A stretch of DNA of 64,000 bases, from assembly GCF_900095205.1 (NCBI RefSeq), contig NZ_LT606951.1, positions 496,001-560,000 on the forward strand, read 5' to 3'. This document shows, one piece after another, positions 1 to 9,632 of the stretch. The position numbers were made by a program, and so were the translations under genes. The notes below the pieces were generated by a model, which saw only the letters and a list, made by a program, of their open reading frames with translations, did not search any database and was not told the origin of the DNA. This stretch comes from Polynucleobacter necessarius (lineage in GTDB: Bacteria > Pseudomonadota > Gammaproteobacteria > Burkholderiales > Burkholderiaceae). Each line of letters begins with the position of its first letter. Within the stretch, counting starts at the first letter, position 1.

Positions 1-404
1 TGCTCCAATCATCCCAATTGGCGTGAAATCCTTGATGGCGTCATAAGGTAATTTACGTACCGCAGGATTGGTTCCATGAGTACCCACATAGGCAATCATG
101 AGGGTGTAGCCATCAGCCGGCGCTTTAGCAGTTGCTTGAGAGGCAATGGCACCGCCACACCGCCACCCATATTTTCTACAACGACTGTTTGACCGATCGA
201 GCGAGAAAGCTTTTCTGCAACCGCACGCGCAATATTATCTAAACCACCTCCAGCGGCCACTGGCGCTATCAGTTTGATGGGCTTAACCGGATACGTTGGA
301 GCAGTGCTTTGTGCCTGCACATTGAAGTGGGCTATCAATCCCAAAAATATAAACAGAAAGAATGGTAAAAAAATCGGCTTTTGCCGATGAGTAGATTTAG
401 ACAT
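1..404 (-). pseudogene. Bug/TctC-family tricarboxylate-type solute receptor, frameshifted and cut by window edge
   Basis: The first about 85 residues read as the N-terminus of a Bug/TctC periplasmic binding protein: a signal peptide ending near VQAQS, then YPVKPIKLIAPVAAGGG and an IGQTVVVEN segment typical of the family. After VVVENMGGG the frame is lost and stops at about 96. A different frame continues the family sequence (KAPADGYTLMI, then a KLPYDAIKDF segment) down to base 1, so one indel near 150-175 broke it. Family members bind carboxylates for tripartite tricarboxylate transporters or serve as orphan receptors. The remainder lies outside the window. A second decayed paralogue lies at 1343-2354. 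Confidence 0.85.
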
Positions 405-477
405 GTCTCGAGTCCGATTTATTGTTATTTGTTATTTTTACAGCTTAGTACTTCTACTATTGATGACCCCCAAACTC

Positions 478-1254
478 TTAGGTCATGCTGGCTTTAAGCT
501 TTTTCCGAATGGAGCGCTCCACTGGTATTGAGTCGAGATTGGGTTCTAGCGCCTCACGCTCATCAAAGACAAAGCAGCTACCTTGATAATGCGCAGAACC
601 AACCTCTTCAAAATATTTTAGTATTCCACCCTCAAGTTGGTAGCTGTGCTCCATACCAATCTCACGCATGTAAAGACCAGATTTTTCGCAGCGAATACCA
701 CCAGTGCAGAAACTAACCAGTGTTTTATCTACTAGTTCTTCTTTGTGCGCAGAAATTGCCGCAGGAAACTCAGTGAATTTTTCGATATTGAAATGCAAAG
801 CATTCTCAAATGTGCCATAGTCAACTTCAAACGCGTTGCGAATATCTATCATGACGACCTGACGACCAAGATCATCAGTTCCACGATCCAACCATTCTTG
901 TAATTTCTTAGGACTAATGAAATTTGCGCGACCTTCTTCTGGGCGAATGGCTGGGTGATTCATGCGGATGATTTCATTTTTCAGCTTAATCAACATTTTT
1001 TTGAAAGGCTGATCTTCTGACCAACTCTCTTTTGCGGTGAGTGGTGCAAACCGAGGGTCTGTGCGCAACCAATCTAAAAATCCGCGCAGTTCATCCGTTT
1101 TACCTGCTAAGAACATATTGATACCTTCGCCAGTCAATAGGATGGTGCCTTTGAGTTGGCGAGCATGACATTCATCTAGCATCTTGGCGCGTAACACCGG
1201 TAAGTCATCTAGGCTGACAAATAAATAGGCGGCAATATTCAGGATCGACTTCAT
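478..1254 (-). CDS. trhO: tRNA uridine(34) hydroxylase (TrhO/YceA, rhodanese domain)
   Basis: The 258-residue product matches the YceA/TrhO family, which hydroxylates uridine 34 of certain tRNAs in the first step toward cmo5U/mo5U wobble modification. An N-terminal UPF0176-type domain (about residues 1-95) precedes a rhodanese domain whose catalytic-cysteine loop reads SFCTGGIRCEKSG near residue 185. The C-terminal YFEEVGSAHYQGSCFVFDER stretch is also family-typical. It is shorter than the E. coli protein (about 350 residues), as in many betaproteobacteria. The gene is intact although the receptor genes on both sides are decayed. It appears monocistronic, starting with ATG behind a weak GAGAG element. 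Confidence 0.9.
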   Translation of the reverse strand: MKSILNIAAYLFVSLDDLPVLRAKMLDECHARQLKGTILLTGEGINMFLAGKTDELRGFLDWLRTDPRFAPLTAKESWSEDQPFKKMLIKLKNEIIRMNHPAIRPEEGRANFISPKKLQEWLDRGTDDLGRQVVMIDIRNAFEVDYGTFENALHFNIEKFTEFPAAISAHKEELVDKTLVSFCTGGIRCEKSGLYMREIGMEHSYQLEGGILKYFEEVGSAHYQGSCFVFDEREALEPNLDSIPVERSIRKKLKASMT

Positions 1255-1342
1255 TTTTCTCTCACTTGGCTACAACCGCATTATCGAGCAAATAGGCTGC
1301 GGGGGTGTTAACCTTGAGGTTTTATTGATAGGAGACAACCCC

Positions 1343-2354
1343 ATGTTGGACTTAACAAAATCGGCCAAAAGAGCCTTTAAAAACATCATATTAGGCATAT
1401 TTTTGGCCTTAGGGCTAAGTGGGTTTGTGCTGGCACAAATAGCAGGAACTGGGACTTAGCCTACCCAAAAATCTATTCGCCTGATAGCAGTATTTTCGCC
1501 GGGTGGCTCAGTTGATCAAGTCGCATGGGTTTTAGCTCCCGCATTACAGGCTGAGTTAAAGCAAAACGTGATTGTTGAAAACGTTGGTGGCGCTTCCGGT
1601 GTGATAGGCACTTCAGCAATGACCCGATCCGATCCTGATGGCTACACCTTTGCAGTCGTCTTTGATACCCATATGGCGTGAATCCCAGCCTAAAAGATAA
1701 GCTTCCCTATGACTCTATTAAAGATATCGCGCCTGTGATTTTGGTTGGTACATCACCAATGGTTTTGGTTGCCAGTAAGAAATCTGGTATTACTAGTTTT
1801 AAGCAGTTAGTCGATCTCTCTAAGACGGGTAAATAGTTATGGTTCGATTGGTATTGGTAGTTTGGGCCACTTAGCAATGGCTCGCCTGGCAAAACAAGCT
1901 GGCTTTGATTGGAACCATATATATCCCTTATCGCGGTGGAGGCCCTTTGATGCAAGATGCTCTGGGGGGTCAAGTTGAATTGGCAGTCGGTTCAGAATTT
2001 TTGGTGAAGCCTCATATTGATAGCGGTGGCGTTATTCCTTTGGTGATCACTACCGCTAAGCGTTCACCTTCACTGCCTAATGTGCCAACGATTTCTGAGA
2101 GTGGCTTTTCCGGGCTTTAGTGCTCCAGCCTGGTGGCGGTATTGGCCCCAGGCAAAACTCCTCCAGCGATCGTGGATTCTATGAACAAGGCTTTGAATAA
2201 AGCTTTGAAATCACCAGCAGTAGCTGAAAAGTTTAAAGCGCAAGGCATCCAAATTGTTGGTGGAACTCCTGCTGCCGCTCAAGACTTTATTGGTAAGCAA
2301 ATTGGGATCTGGGGCAAGTTCTTCATTGAAAACAACATTAAAGAAACCGCTTAG
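1343..2354 (+). pseudogene. Bug/TctC-family solute receptor, multiply disrupted
   Basis: An ATG at 1343 opens a signal peptide (hydrophobic core followed by LSGFVLAQ), but an in-frame TAG follows at 1457-1459. The same frame then gives recognisable Bug sequence (IRLIAVFSPGGSVDQ, NVIVENVGGASGVIG, DPDGYTF) until a TGA at 1679. Shifted frames continue with NPSLKDKLPYDSIKDI and a 'VPTISESGFSGL' segment. The C-terminal part at 2133-2354 (LAPGKTPPAIVDSMNKAL) is the normal family ending. At least one nonsense change and three frameshifts are visible, so the gene is certainly inactive. It codes for a carboxylate-binding periplasmic receptor in other bacteria. Confidence 0.88.
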
Positions 2355-2379
2355 TAAGAAGCATTTATAAAAGGCATCT

Positions 2380-2931
2380 ATGTCAGAACGTTTAATTCCG
2401 TATCAGCCAATGGATTTGGCTGAGCCAGCAGAATTAGTAGCCGCTATACGTGAGAGACGTGGTGGTCAGTTCATTAATTTAGATCGTATGCTTTTGCATA
2501 GCGTTCCGATTACAGAGGGTTGGAACCATTTCATTGGAGAGATTCGAAACAATCTTTCTTTGGATCCAAAACTACGTGAGTTAGCCATGTGCGGGGTTGC
2601 AGTATTGAATGGTGCCGAGTACGAATTCTTTCACTATGCCCCTCCCTTTAAAAAGGCGGGCGGCTCTGAAGAGCAGGTACAAGGCTTACGCTTGATCGGG
2701 CAGTCAAATTTTCCAAAAGACTTGTATTCCCCAGTAGAGAATGATGATGCTGAACTCACCCTTCAAATGACGCGCAATATCAAAGTAGATCCAGAGTTAA
2801 TGAAGCGTTTGCAAAAGGCTTTGGGAAGTACTGATACGGTAGAGTTAGTGACGGTGATTGCCGCTTACAACATGGTGTCCCGTTTTTTAATTGCATTGGA
2901 TGTTCATCCTGAAGAGCACCCTCCAGCCTAA
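2380..2931 (+). CDS. Carboxymuconolactone decarboxylase family protein
   Basis: This is an intact 183-residue protein of the carboxymuconolactone decarboxylase/AhpD-like fold. The core reads LSLDPKLRELAMCGVAVLNGAEYEFFHYAPPFKKAGGSEEQVQGL at about residues 55-100, shown here only as a landmark of the family's helix pair. The AhpD CxxC redox pair is absent, so peroxidase activity like that of AhpD is unlikely. Substrate is unknown. An AAAGG element lies just before the ATG. The gene sits between two broken genes and is probably cotranscribed with the decayed pirin gene downstream, which starts 21 bases after its stop codon. Confidence 0.75.
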   Translation: MSERLIPYQPMDLAEPAELVAAIRERRGGQFINLDRMLLHSVPITEGWNHFIGEIRNNLSLDPKLRELAMCGVAVLNGAEYEFFHYAPPFKKAGGSEEQVQGLRLIGQSNFPKDLYSPVENDDAELTLQMTRNIKVDPELMKRLQKALGSTDTVELVTVIAAYNMVSRFLIALDVHPEEHPPA

Positions 2932-2952
2932 AGGGATAAGATTTCCACCAAT

Positions 2953-3810
2953 ATGATCCGCAATATCCAAACGATTATTCCTGGTATCGCCACTTCTGAT
3001 GGCGCAGGCGTAAAGTTGCGTCGCAGTCCTAGGCGGGCAGAATCAAGTTAGGTTAGATCCTTCTTTAATGTTGGACGAATTTTCTTCTAATGACCCGAAT
3101 GACTATGTAGCAGGTTTTCCAGCTCATCCACATCGGGGTTTTGAGACGGTGACCTACATGCTGGAGGGGCACATGTTGCATGAAGACCATTTAGGTAACC
3201 AAGGGCATCTAAAGACCGGTGGCGTACAATGGACGACGGCAGGGCGCGGCATTATTCATTCTGAGATGCCTCAGCAGGTGAGCGGTGCTATGCGCGGCTT
3301 TCAACTGTGGATTAATCTGCCTGCCAAGGAAAAGATGAAGGCTGCGGGTTATAAAGATATCCAAGTAGAAGATATTCCCAAGATTGTTTTAGAAAATGGC
3401 GGTTCGGTTAAGGTGATCGCGGGCCACATACAGCCAAAATGGCAATGAAATTCAAGGCCCAATTCAAGGTATTATTACTGCACCATTATTTTTTGGATGT
3501 CTACTTGCCAGCTGATGGAGAGTTTGATCACCGCATTACAAAAGAGCTTAATGCATTTGTTTATGTTTACGAGGGTGAATTGGAAATTGGTGGCCCTATG
3601 CAGTCGGTTCCAAAACAGGCTGCCATTGTTCTTGGCGATGGTGATCGCCTAAAGGCGAAAGCAGGGCCTACCGGTGCACAATTTATTGTTCTAGTAGCTT
3701 TACCTCTTCACGAACCCATCGTTCAATATGGCCCTTTTGTTATGAATACGCGTGCTGAGATTGAACAAGCAATTGATGATTATCAAAATAATCGTTTTGT
3801 GGTTTCCTAG
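2953..3810 (+). pseudogene. Pirin family protein, frameshifted
   Basis: The start (ATG 2953; TIIPGIATSDGAGVKL) and the block LDPSLMLDEFSSNDPNDYVAGFPAHPHRGFETVTYMLEG identify pirin, a bicupin whose His-x-His-x(2)-Gly metal motif is visible here as HPHRG. An indel near 3020-3050 puts the first 25 residues out of frame with the rest. A second shift near 3440 ends the cupin half at KVIAGHIQPKWQ, and the second cupin resumes as FLDVYLPADGEFDH in another frame. Pirins are mostly quercetinase-like or redox-regulated proteins. The gene is inactive as read. Confidence 0.88.
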
Positions 3811-4981
3811 GTGAATCAATCAACAACCCTTCAATGGAAGGATGGTGATCAAGTCCACAGTGCTAATTGGCATTCTGAAAATGGTATTGCATCTCATAAA
3901 AAGATTCAGCTCGTTGACGATGCTCTGACTGCGGATATTGCTTATCGCCTAGCTTGTGAAGGCACTGCAATGCTTTATAAGGGCGACTTTCAGAATGCAC
4001 GGCAACTCTTACAGGCCTTAGTGCGCAGAGTAGATAAGCCCTCCAAGAAATCCACGAGAGCCGATAGAGTTGCAAAAGAAAAATCCAGGAGTCCATTTGA
4101 CACATTCAATCTTCATCGCCTTGCTCAATCGCAGCGTGCCCGTATCTTGGGGATGGTGTTGATTCCAATCAACGCTTGACCATAGTATCTCTTTAAGACG
4201 CGCTCCTGACGTGGCCCAGGCTTGTCTAGAGGCCTATGGCGTGCAGTCTGAATCCTACGTTATCTCCTTGTGAATTGCTTGGTGTGATTAGTGCCCATGA
4301 GTGGCGCAAGAAAGGCGTGCCTATTCTAGCTAGGGATAATGAGGAGATTCGTATATATCCTCATTATGGAGTGTTCTCACCAATTCGCGGTGAATATGTC
4401 GAGCTCGTCTTAAGGACGCCACTTCCAGCAGCAATAAAGCAATACTCGGTTGCATTTGATGTAGGTACGGGAACCGGAGCATTAGCAGTGGTATTAGCAA
4501 TGCGAGGATTCAAGAAATTATTGCGACTGATTTAGATGATCGTGCGATTGCCTGTGCGCAAGAAAATATCACTTGTTTGAATTTGGCTGACTACATTGAA
4601 ATACAAAAGAAGAATTTATTTCCAGAGGGTAAAGCAGCGTTAATTGTTTGTAATCCACCGTGGATACCAGCCAGACCAAGTTCATCACTAGAGCATGCCA
4701 TATATGACCCAGATAGCCGAATGCTGAAAGGTTTTTTGCATGACTTAAAGAGCCATCTTCTCCCAGATGGCGAAGGGTGGCTTATTTTGTCGGATCTTGC
4801 GGAATATCTTGGTTTACGGAGTCGAGAAGAATTGTTAGCGTGGGTTGAAGAAGCTGGGCTCATAGTGGTTGGCCGCCACGATACAAAACCAGAGCATCAG
4901 AAAGTATTTGATGTTAATGACCCACTCCATTTCGCAAGATCACGGGAGTTAACCTCGCTATGGCGATTACGTCTGAAATGA
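3811..4981 (+). pseudogene. Class I SAM-dependent methyltransferase, frameshifted
   Basis: Three open segments in different frames make up one methyltransferase. The first (GTG start at 3811) is an N-terminal helical region ending in FDTFNLHRLAQSQRARILG. The second contains the SAM-binding glycine motif FDVGTGTGALAVVLAMRG at about 4455-4508. The third carries the NPPW catalytic motif (VCNPPWIPARPSS, near 4645), which is typical of HemK/RlmG-type N- or C5-methyltransferases. Breaks lie near 4165-4240 and near 4505. The exact target cannot be assigned. The gene begins immediately after the pirin pseudogene's stop codon. Confidence 0.82.
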
Positions 4982-5017
4982 TCCTAAAATTGACAATTTA
5001 AACCTGAAGAATTCAGC

Positions 5018-6853
5018 ATGCTCACACAAGTCTTGGTTGCTTTGCAAGCACATGATCTGCCAAGGGCGGAGTCTCTTTTAAGGGGGATCATTCAGTCCAC
5101 GCCTAATCATCCTGATGCTATGCATCTGATGGGGGTGGTATGTGGCATGCAGGGGCGCCCCAATGAGGGGCTCTCCAATTTTTTCAAGATTGCCTCCTCC
5201 TGACTCCTCAGGATGCATTGTTGCACTTTAATTTGGCAAAAGAAAGCCTTCTCTTCATTGCAAAGAAATGCGGAAGCTCTGGAGCATCATCAGCAGGCAG
5301 CCAATCTGGATCCTACCAATCAAGATATTTGGCTTAATTACGGTAGAAGCCTGGATAACCTTAGAAAAAGAGAAGAGGCTTTAGTCTGTTATGAAAAGGC
5401 CGTCACACTTAAGCCAGACTTGATGGAAGGTTGGTTTAATAAGGGAAAAATTTTTGGAGAATTAAAGCGCTATGAAGAAGCTTTGAACGCTTATGTCATG
5501 GCCTATAAACTTAGACCTACAGAGCCATTTTTACTTGGAATTATTCTGCATTACAAGATGTTGATTTGCGATTGGGTAGACCCTGAAGGTCTTTATCAAC
5601 ACATTCAAAGAGAATTAAGAAATGGTGTAAAAGTGGTTGAGCCATTTGGCTTTCAGGGAATCTCATGCTCTGAAGGCGATCTTTTGTTAGCGGCAAAAAT
5701 TTTCGCTAATGAACGCTATCCTATGAATAAAGATCACTCCGATATGCATAGACCGCGTAGTGAAAAAATAAGAGTGGCTTATTTATGTGGAGAATTTAGA
5801 GATCAGGCTACTTCAGTATTAATAACTGGTGTATACGAATCTCATGACAATGAAGAATTTGAAATTTATGCTTTAGATAACGGATGGAATGATCAGGGAG
5901 TGCTACGAAGTGGGATGGAAAAGGCTTTTAAAGAAATGATTGATATAAGCCTGATGCCTGATCAGGCTGTAGCAGGCTTGATCAAAAAACTTAATATTGA
6001 TATTTTGATTAATTTAAATGGATATTTTGGTGCAGCGCGTCCCAATGTATTTGCTCTCTATCCTGCGCCAATACAAGTAAATTTTCTGGGGTTTCCTGGA
6101 ACCTTAGGCGCTCCCTATATGGATTACCTCACTGCAGATCCGATTGTTGTTCCTCCAGAAAGTCGTGAGTTTTACGTTGAAAAATTGCTTACATGCCTAA
6201 TAGCTATCAAGCAAATGATTCAAAACGCATGATCTCTGACAGACAGCTTTCAAGATCAGAGTTAGGTTTGCCCGAAAATGGTTTTGTATATTGTTGTTTC
6301 AATAATAACTACAAGATTACCCCGTAAACTTTTGATAGCTGGATGAGAATTCTGAAAGCTGTTGATGGAAGCGTGCTTTGGTTAATTGAGGATAATATTT
6401 TTGCTGCCAATAACCTTAAGGTTGAGGCACAAAAGAGAGGGGTGTCACCCGACCGAATTATTTTTGCTGCTCGCTTGCCACTGCCAGAGCATTTGGCACG
6501 TCATTGTCATGCCGATCTTTTCTTGGATACTCTTCCATATAACGCGCACACTACCGCCAGTGATGCATTGTGGGCTGGAGTACCAGTCTTAACTTGTATT
6601 GGCGACACCTTTCCAGGAAGGTGTGGCCGCTAGTTTGTTGAGTGCAATAGGATTACCTGAGCTGATTACTCATTCTGCGAAAGAATATGAGGAGCTAGCA
6701 ATTGGGCTTGCTCATAATCCCGATAGGTTGCAAGCAATCAATCATAAGTTGCAAATCAATCGTCTTGAGAAGCCTTTATTTAATACACAGTTGTTTGCAA
6801 AAAACCTAGAGCATTTATACAAAAAATGTATGAGCGTTATCAGGAAAACTTAG
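5018..6853 (+). pseudogene. TPR / O-linked GlcNAc transferase-like (GT41, SPINDLY-type) protein, frameshifted
   Basis: Tetratricopeptide repeats come first (ALQAHDLPRAESLLRGI, NLDPTNQDIWLNYGRSLDNL, TLKPDLMEGWFNKGKIFGEL). They are followed by the GT41 catalytic region, with the landmarks QVNFLGFPGTLGAPYMDYL near 6070-6130 and DLFLDTLPYNAHTTASDALW near 6510-6570. Breaks are visible near 5200, near 6205-6340 and near 6600-6615, so four or five fragments would be needed to rebuild the protein. Family members transfer N-acetylglucosamine to serine or threonine of proteins, or act as TPR-fused glycosyltransferases in bacteria. The gene cannot make a full enzyme. Confidence 0.87.
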
Positions 6854-6965
6854 AGCCTGATCATCTTTTCATAGATACACCTTAATGCGGTAGTGCATCA
6901 CTGCGGTGCCACAGCCGTTTGGATTGACACTATCTTTTTCGCAGATTAAAGATGCAAGGTTAGGA

Positions 6966-6993
6966 AAAGAAAAAGCTCCCAAATGAGGAGCTT
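6966..6993 (-). terminator. Rho-independent terminator of ssrA
   Basis: On the minus strand AAGCTCC is followed by a short TCATTT loop and GGAGCTT-type pairing, then a T-rich run (TTTTTC). It lies 14 bases beyond the CCA end of ssrA, the expected position for its terminator. Confidence 0.8.
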
Positions 6994-7006
6994 ATCTTTA
7001 CTGATA

Positions 7007-7365
7007 TGGTGGAGTCGGCGGGAATCGAACCCGCGTCCGCAAATCCTCTACAACAAGTTCTACATACTTAGTCATATCATTTAATTTAATCAGTCAAGCA
7101 CGGATTGACACGTTCTTCGCTGACGATTCACTAGGTTTTCGTACTATTCTTCGTGACACAAAATAGTCTTATCTCTTGTATATGACCCTGGTGTAGCTTG
7201 CGCTACCTGACCCAAGAGAGAATCAGTTCAGGGGCAACCGCAATTAAGCGGCTAGTGCGTAACGTTCGTCGTTAGCAGTTATTACATTCCCATTGATTTA
7301 CGAGATAACGGGTCCTCGGTATGCCCTTGATGCTTTGTAATCCACGTCGAAACCATGTCGACCCC
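7007..7365 (-). ncRNA. ssrA: Transfer-messenger RNA (tmRNA)
   Basis: The minus strand begins GGGGTCG and ends with CGACTCCACCA; these ends form a seven-pair acceptor stem, and the 3' region has the T-arm GGTTCGATTCC. The CCA is encoded. The resume codon GCT starts the open frame GCT AAC GAC GAA CGT TAC GCA CTA GCC GCT TAA, giving the proteolysis tag ANDERYALAA, a betaproteobacterial type. tmRNA with SmpB rescues ribosomes stalled on broken mRNAs and tags their products for degradation. The length of 359 nucleotides is normal and all landmarks are intact. Confidence 0.96.
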
Positions 7366-7429
7366 GGAGTTCATGCATAAGACCTCCATTTTAAAGCCGC
7401 TGACTTTAAATTGCTCGATATCTTTTGAT

Positions 7430-8134
7430 TTATCCCCTGTTGGGAAAGATGATTTGCATTAAGTCGAGGGGGCTATAGATCACGAAATCAGCTCCCCAGG
7501 CCTCTGGAGCCTCTTTACAGCCACAGTACCCATAGGCTGCTGCTACAGTCTTCATTTCAGCTGCTTTGCCTGCAATTACATCTCGAATGTCATCGCCAAC
7601 ATACAGTGATTTTGTGGGATCAATATTCGCCACCCTAGCGGCATGCAAGATAGGTTCGGGATGTGGTTTTGAGTATGGCGTGGTGTCACCTGATACGGTT
7701 GAAGCAGAACGATGACTCAAGCCCATTAACTCCACCAAAGGATTGGTGAAGCGGTGACTTTTATTGGTCACAATGCCCCATGGGAGCTTGGCTTCATCCA
7801 TTGCGTCGAGTAGATGATGCATATCATCAAATAATTTACTTTCTACTAGCAATGCTTTTTCGTAGTTACTGAAAAACTCATCGCGCAGGGGTATAAAGTC
7901 GGCATGCTCGGGGTTAATTCCGAAAGCACCCTCGAGTAATCCTCGTGCACCAGCAGAGGCATAGGGACGTAGAAATTCATAAGGTTTAGGTACGAGATTG
8001 CGCGCGACCAGCAATTGATTGGTAGCCGCTACCAAATCTGGTGCTGTATCTGCCAAGGTGCCATCTAAATCAAAAAAGATACCCGCATATGGGCTGGAAA
8101 GATCGCTCACTTTTAGATTACTTTCGTACTGCAA
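7430..8134 (-). CDS. gph: Phosphoglycolate phosphatase, HAD family
   Basis: This is a 234-residue HAD phosphatase. Motif I FFDLDGTLADTAPDL (residues about 20-34) carries the nucleophilic and acid/base aspartates. Motif II/III elements are GIVTNKS and the lysine of YSKPHPEP, and motif IV is YVGDDIRDV. The DTAPDL extension after motif I is characteristic of Gph, which hydrolyses 2-phosphoglycolate. The start overlaps the end of ubiG by 17 bases, so the two are translated from one message. That arrangement is common in betaproteobacteria. Confidence 0.9.
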   Translation of the reverse strand: MQYESNLKVSDLSSPYAGIFFDLDGTLADTAPDLVAATNQLLVARNLVPKPYEFLRPYASAGARGLLEGAFGINPEHADFIPLRDEFFSNYEKALLVESKLFDDMHHLLDAMDEAKLPWGIVTNKSHRFTNPLVELMGLSHRSASTVSGDTTPYSKPHPEPILHAARVANIDPTKSLYVGDDIRDVIAGKAAEMKTVAAAYGYCGCKEAPEAWGADFVIYSPLDLMQIIFPNRG

Positions 8135-8807
8135 TCATGTAATTTACATCCACGTCATCACTAAGTCTGTATACCTGAGTAAGCGGGTTGTAGGTTAAAC
8201 CTTTCATGGCTAGCATCTCCAAGCCTGCATGTCGTGTGAATGCAACAAGTTCAGATGGTTTAATAAATTTAGCGTATTCGTGAGTGCCTTTAGGCAGCAG
8301 TTTTAGTATGTATTCAGCGCCAATAATGGCAAATAAGTAGGACTTTGGGCTGCGATTTAATGTGCTGAAAAAAAGTGTGCCACCAGGTTTGCAGAGCTTG
8401 GCACAGGCACGCACTACCGAAGCAGGGTCAGGCACATGCTCAAGCATTTCCATGCAAGTGACTACGTTGTATTGCTCTGGCTCTTTATCAGCGAGGGATT
8501 CTGCTGAGATCGAGCGATAGGTGAGGTGTACGCCGACTTCTAAGGCATGTAATTCCGCAATCTTGAGCGCCTTTTCAGATAAGTCGATACCAGTGGTATC
8601 AGCTCCAAATTGAGATATGGATTCAGCAAGGATGCCGCCACCGCAGCCAATATCAACGACTTTTTTACCTTCTAAATTTACGAAAGTTTTAATCCAGTCA
8701 AGTCTTAAGGGATTAATAGCATGTAAGGGCTTAAATTCGCTATTCGGATCCCACCAGCGATGGGCTAGGGCGCTAAATTTGGCAATTTCTGACTGATCGA
8801 CGTTCAT
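8118..8807 (-). CDS. ubiG: Ubiquinone biosynthesis O-methyltransferase
   Basis: The 229-residue product has the UbiG signature near the N-terminus (FSALAHRWWDPNSEF...LHAINPLR) and the SAM-binding motif VVDIGCGGGILAES at about residues 49-62. UbiG performs both O-methylation steps of ubiquinone synthesis and binds membranes peripherally. Length and motifs are normal. It lies first in a ubiG-gph pair and downstream of the ompA-like gene, from which it is separated by a strong terminator. Confidence 0.93.
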   Translation of the reverse strand: MNVDQSEIAKFSALAHRWWDPNSEFKPLHAINPLRLDWIKTFVNLEGKKVVDIGCGGGILAESISQFGADTTGIDLSEKALKIAELHALEVGVHLTYRSISAESLADKEPEQYNVVTCMEMLEHVPDPASVVRACAKLCKPGGTLFFSTLNRSPKSYLFAIIGAEYILKLLPKGTHEYAKFIKPSELVAFTRHAGLEMLAMKGLTYNPLTQVYRLSDDVDVNYMIAVRK

Positions 8808-8863
8808 ATGAATTGGCTATTGGCAAAGTTATTGAAAGGGTGAAGTTTATGAATATAGCGGAA

Positions 8864-8895
8864 ATAAAAAAGCCCGCTTCAAGCGGGCTTTTTTA
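8864..8895 (-). terminator. Rho-independent terminator downstream of the ompA-like gene
   Basis: An eight-pair stem (AAGCCCGC/GCGGGCTT, loop TTCAA) is flanked by A-tracts and T-tracts on both sides, so it would work in either direction. It lies 13 bases beyond the ompA-like stop codon on the minus strand. Confidence 0.9.
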
Positions 8896-8908
8896 CAAGT
8901 AAAGTGAA

Positions 8909-9478
8909 TTACTTAGCAGCTGTACCAACAACTTCGATGTCAGTACGGCGGTTCTTAGCGCGGCCTTCAGGAGTTGCGTTTGATGCAACTGGATTGCTCT
9001 TGCCTTTAGATTCTGCGTAGATACGGCTACCGTCAACACCCTTGCTTACCAAGTATGCCTTAACAGATTGTGCACGACGCTGACCGAGGGTCATGTTGTA
9101 TGCATCTGTACCGATGCTGTCAGTGTTACCAACAGCAATAATTACTTCCAACTTGATCTTGCTCAAATCAGCAGCGATCTTGTCCAAAGTAGTTTTACCT
9201 TCTGGCTTCAATGTAGCTTTATCGAAGTCATAGAGTGTGTCAGCTTGCAATGTGATCTTGCTTTGGCTAACGCCAGCAGGAGCAGCAGGAACTAAAGCAC
9301 CGTCACAACCTTTAGCAGCTGTAGCAGGTGTCCAGTTGTTATCACGCCAGCATAATGTGCCGTCGCCGTTTTTCCAGTTTAGGGCGCCATCGCCGTTTTG
9401 CCAGTTATCAGAAGCCATCGCTGCAGAAGCAGAAACGGCAATAACAGAAGCGAGCAACACTCTTAGGGTTTTGTTCAT
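8909..9478 (-). CDS. OmpA-family outer membrane / peptidoglycan-binding protein
   Basis: The 189-residue product has a signal peptide ending near SAAMASDN, a short Trp-rich N-terminal region and a C-terminal OmpA domain. The domain runs from LYDFDKATLKPEGKTTLD to GRAKNRRTDIEVV (about residues 80-185); NRRTD is the peptidoglycan-binding motif. It should anchor the outer membrane to peptidoglycan from the periplasm. There is no OmpA-type eight-strand barrel. The segment just after the signal peptide holds a nine-residue tandem duplication. The codon pattern looks like that of a highly expressed gene, and it is divergent from gyrA. Confidence 0.88.
   Translation of the reverse strand: MNKTLRVLLASVIAVSASAAMASDNWQNGDGALNWKNGDGTLCWRDNNWTPATAAKGCDGALVPAAPAGVSQSKITLQADTLYDFDKATLKPEGKTTLDKIAADLSKIKLEVIIAVGNTDSIGTDAYNMTLGQRRAQSVKAYLVSKGVDGSRIYAESKGKSNPVASNATPEGRAKNRRTDIEVVGTAAK
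9353..9406 (-). repeat. 27-base tandem repeat inside the ompA-like gene
   Basis: Two adjacent 27-base units encode NWQNGDGAL and NWKNGDGTL (residues 25-33 and 34-42), directly after the predicted signal peptide cleavage region. The units differ at a few bases, so the duplication is in frame and probably not very recent. Confidence 0.8.
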
Positions 9479-9632
9479 TTTTAGTCCTCAAAAATCTCTT
9501 TTTTAATTAAAGTCAAACTTAAATTCGCCCTACCTTGATGCAAAAACTGCAAAGCGACACATCTCAATTTCGTACAAACTGACAGAATCTTAGCATAGGG
9601 CTCACCTGTCATCAAAATGATATTATTTCTAG

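Noticed and set aside
6869..6965. Minus-strand open stretch without a start codon (ending YRIKVYL) between the GT41 remnant and ssrA
   Set aside because: It is only about 32 codons, overlaps the ssrA terminator and has no start codon or recognised family. The gap 6854-6965 is otherwise empty.
7021..7060. A tRNA gene suggested by GGTTCGATTCC-like sequence
   Set aside because: It is the T-arm of tmRNA; the tag frame and acceptor stem identify ssrA.
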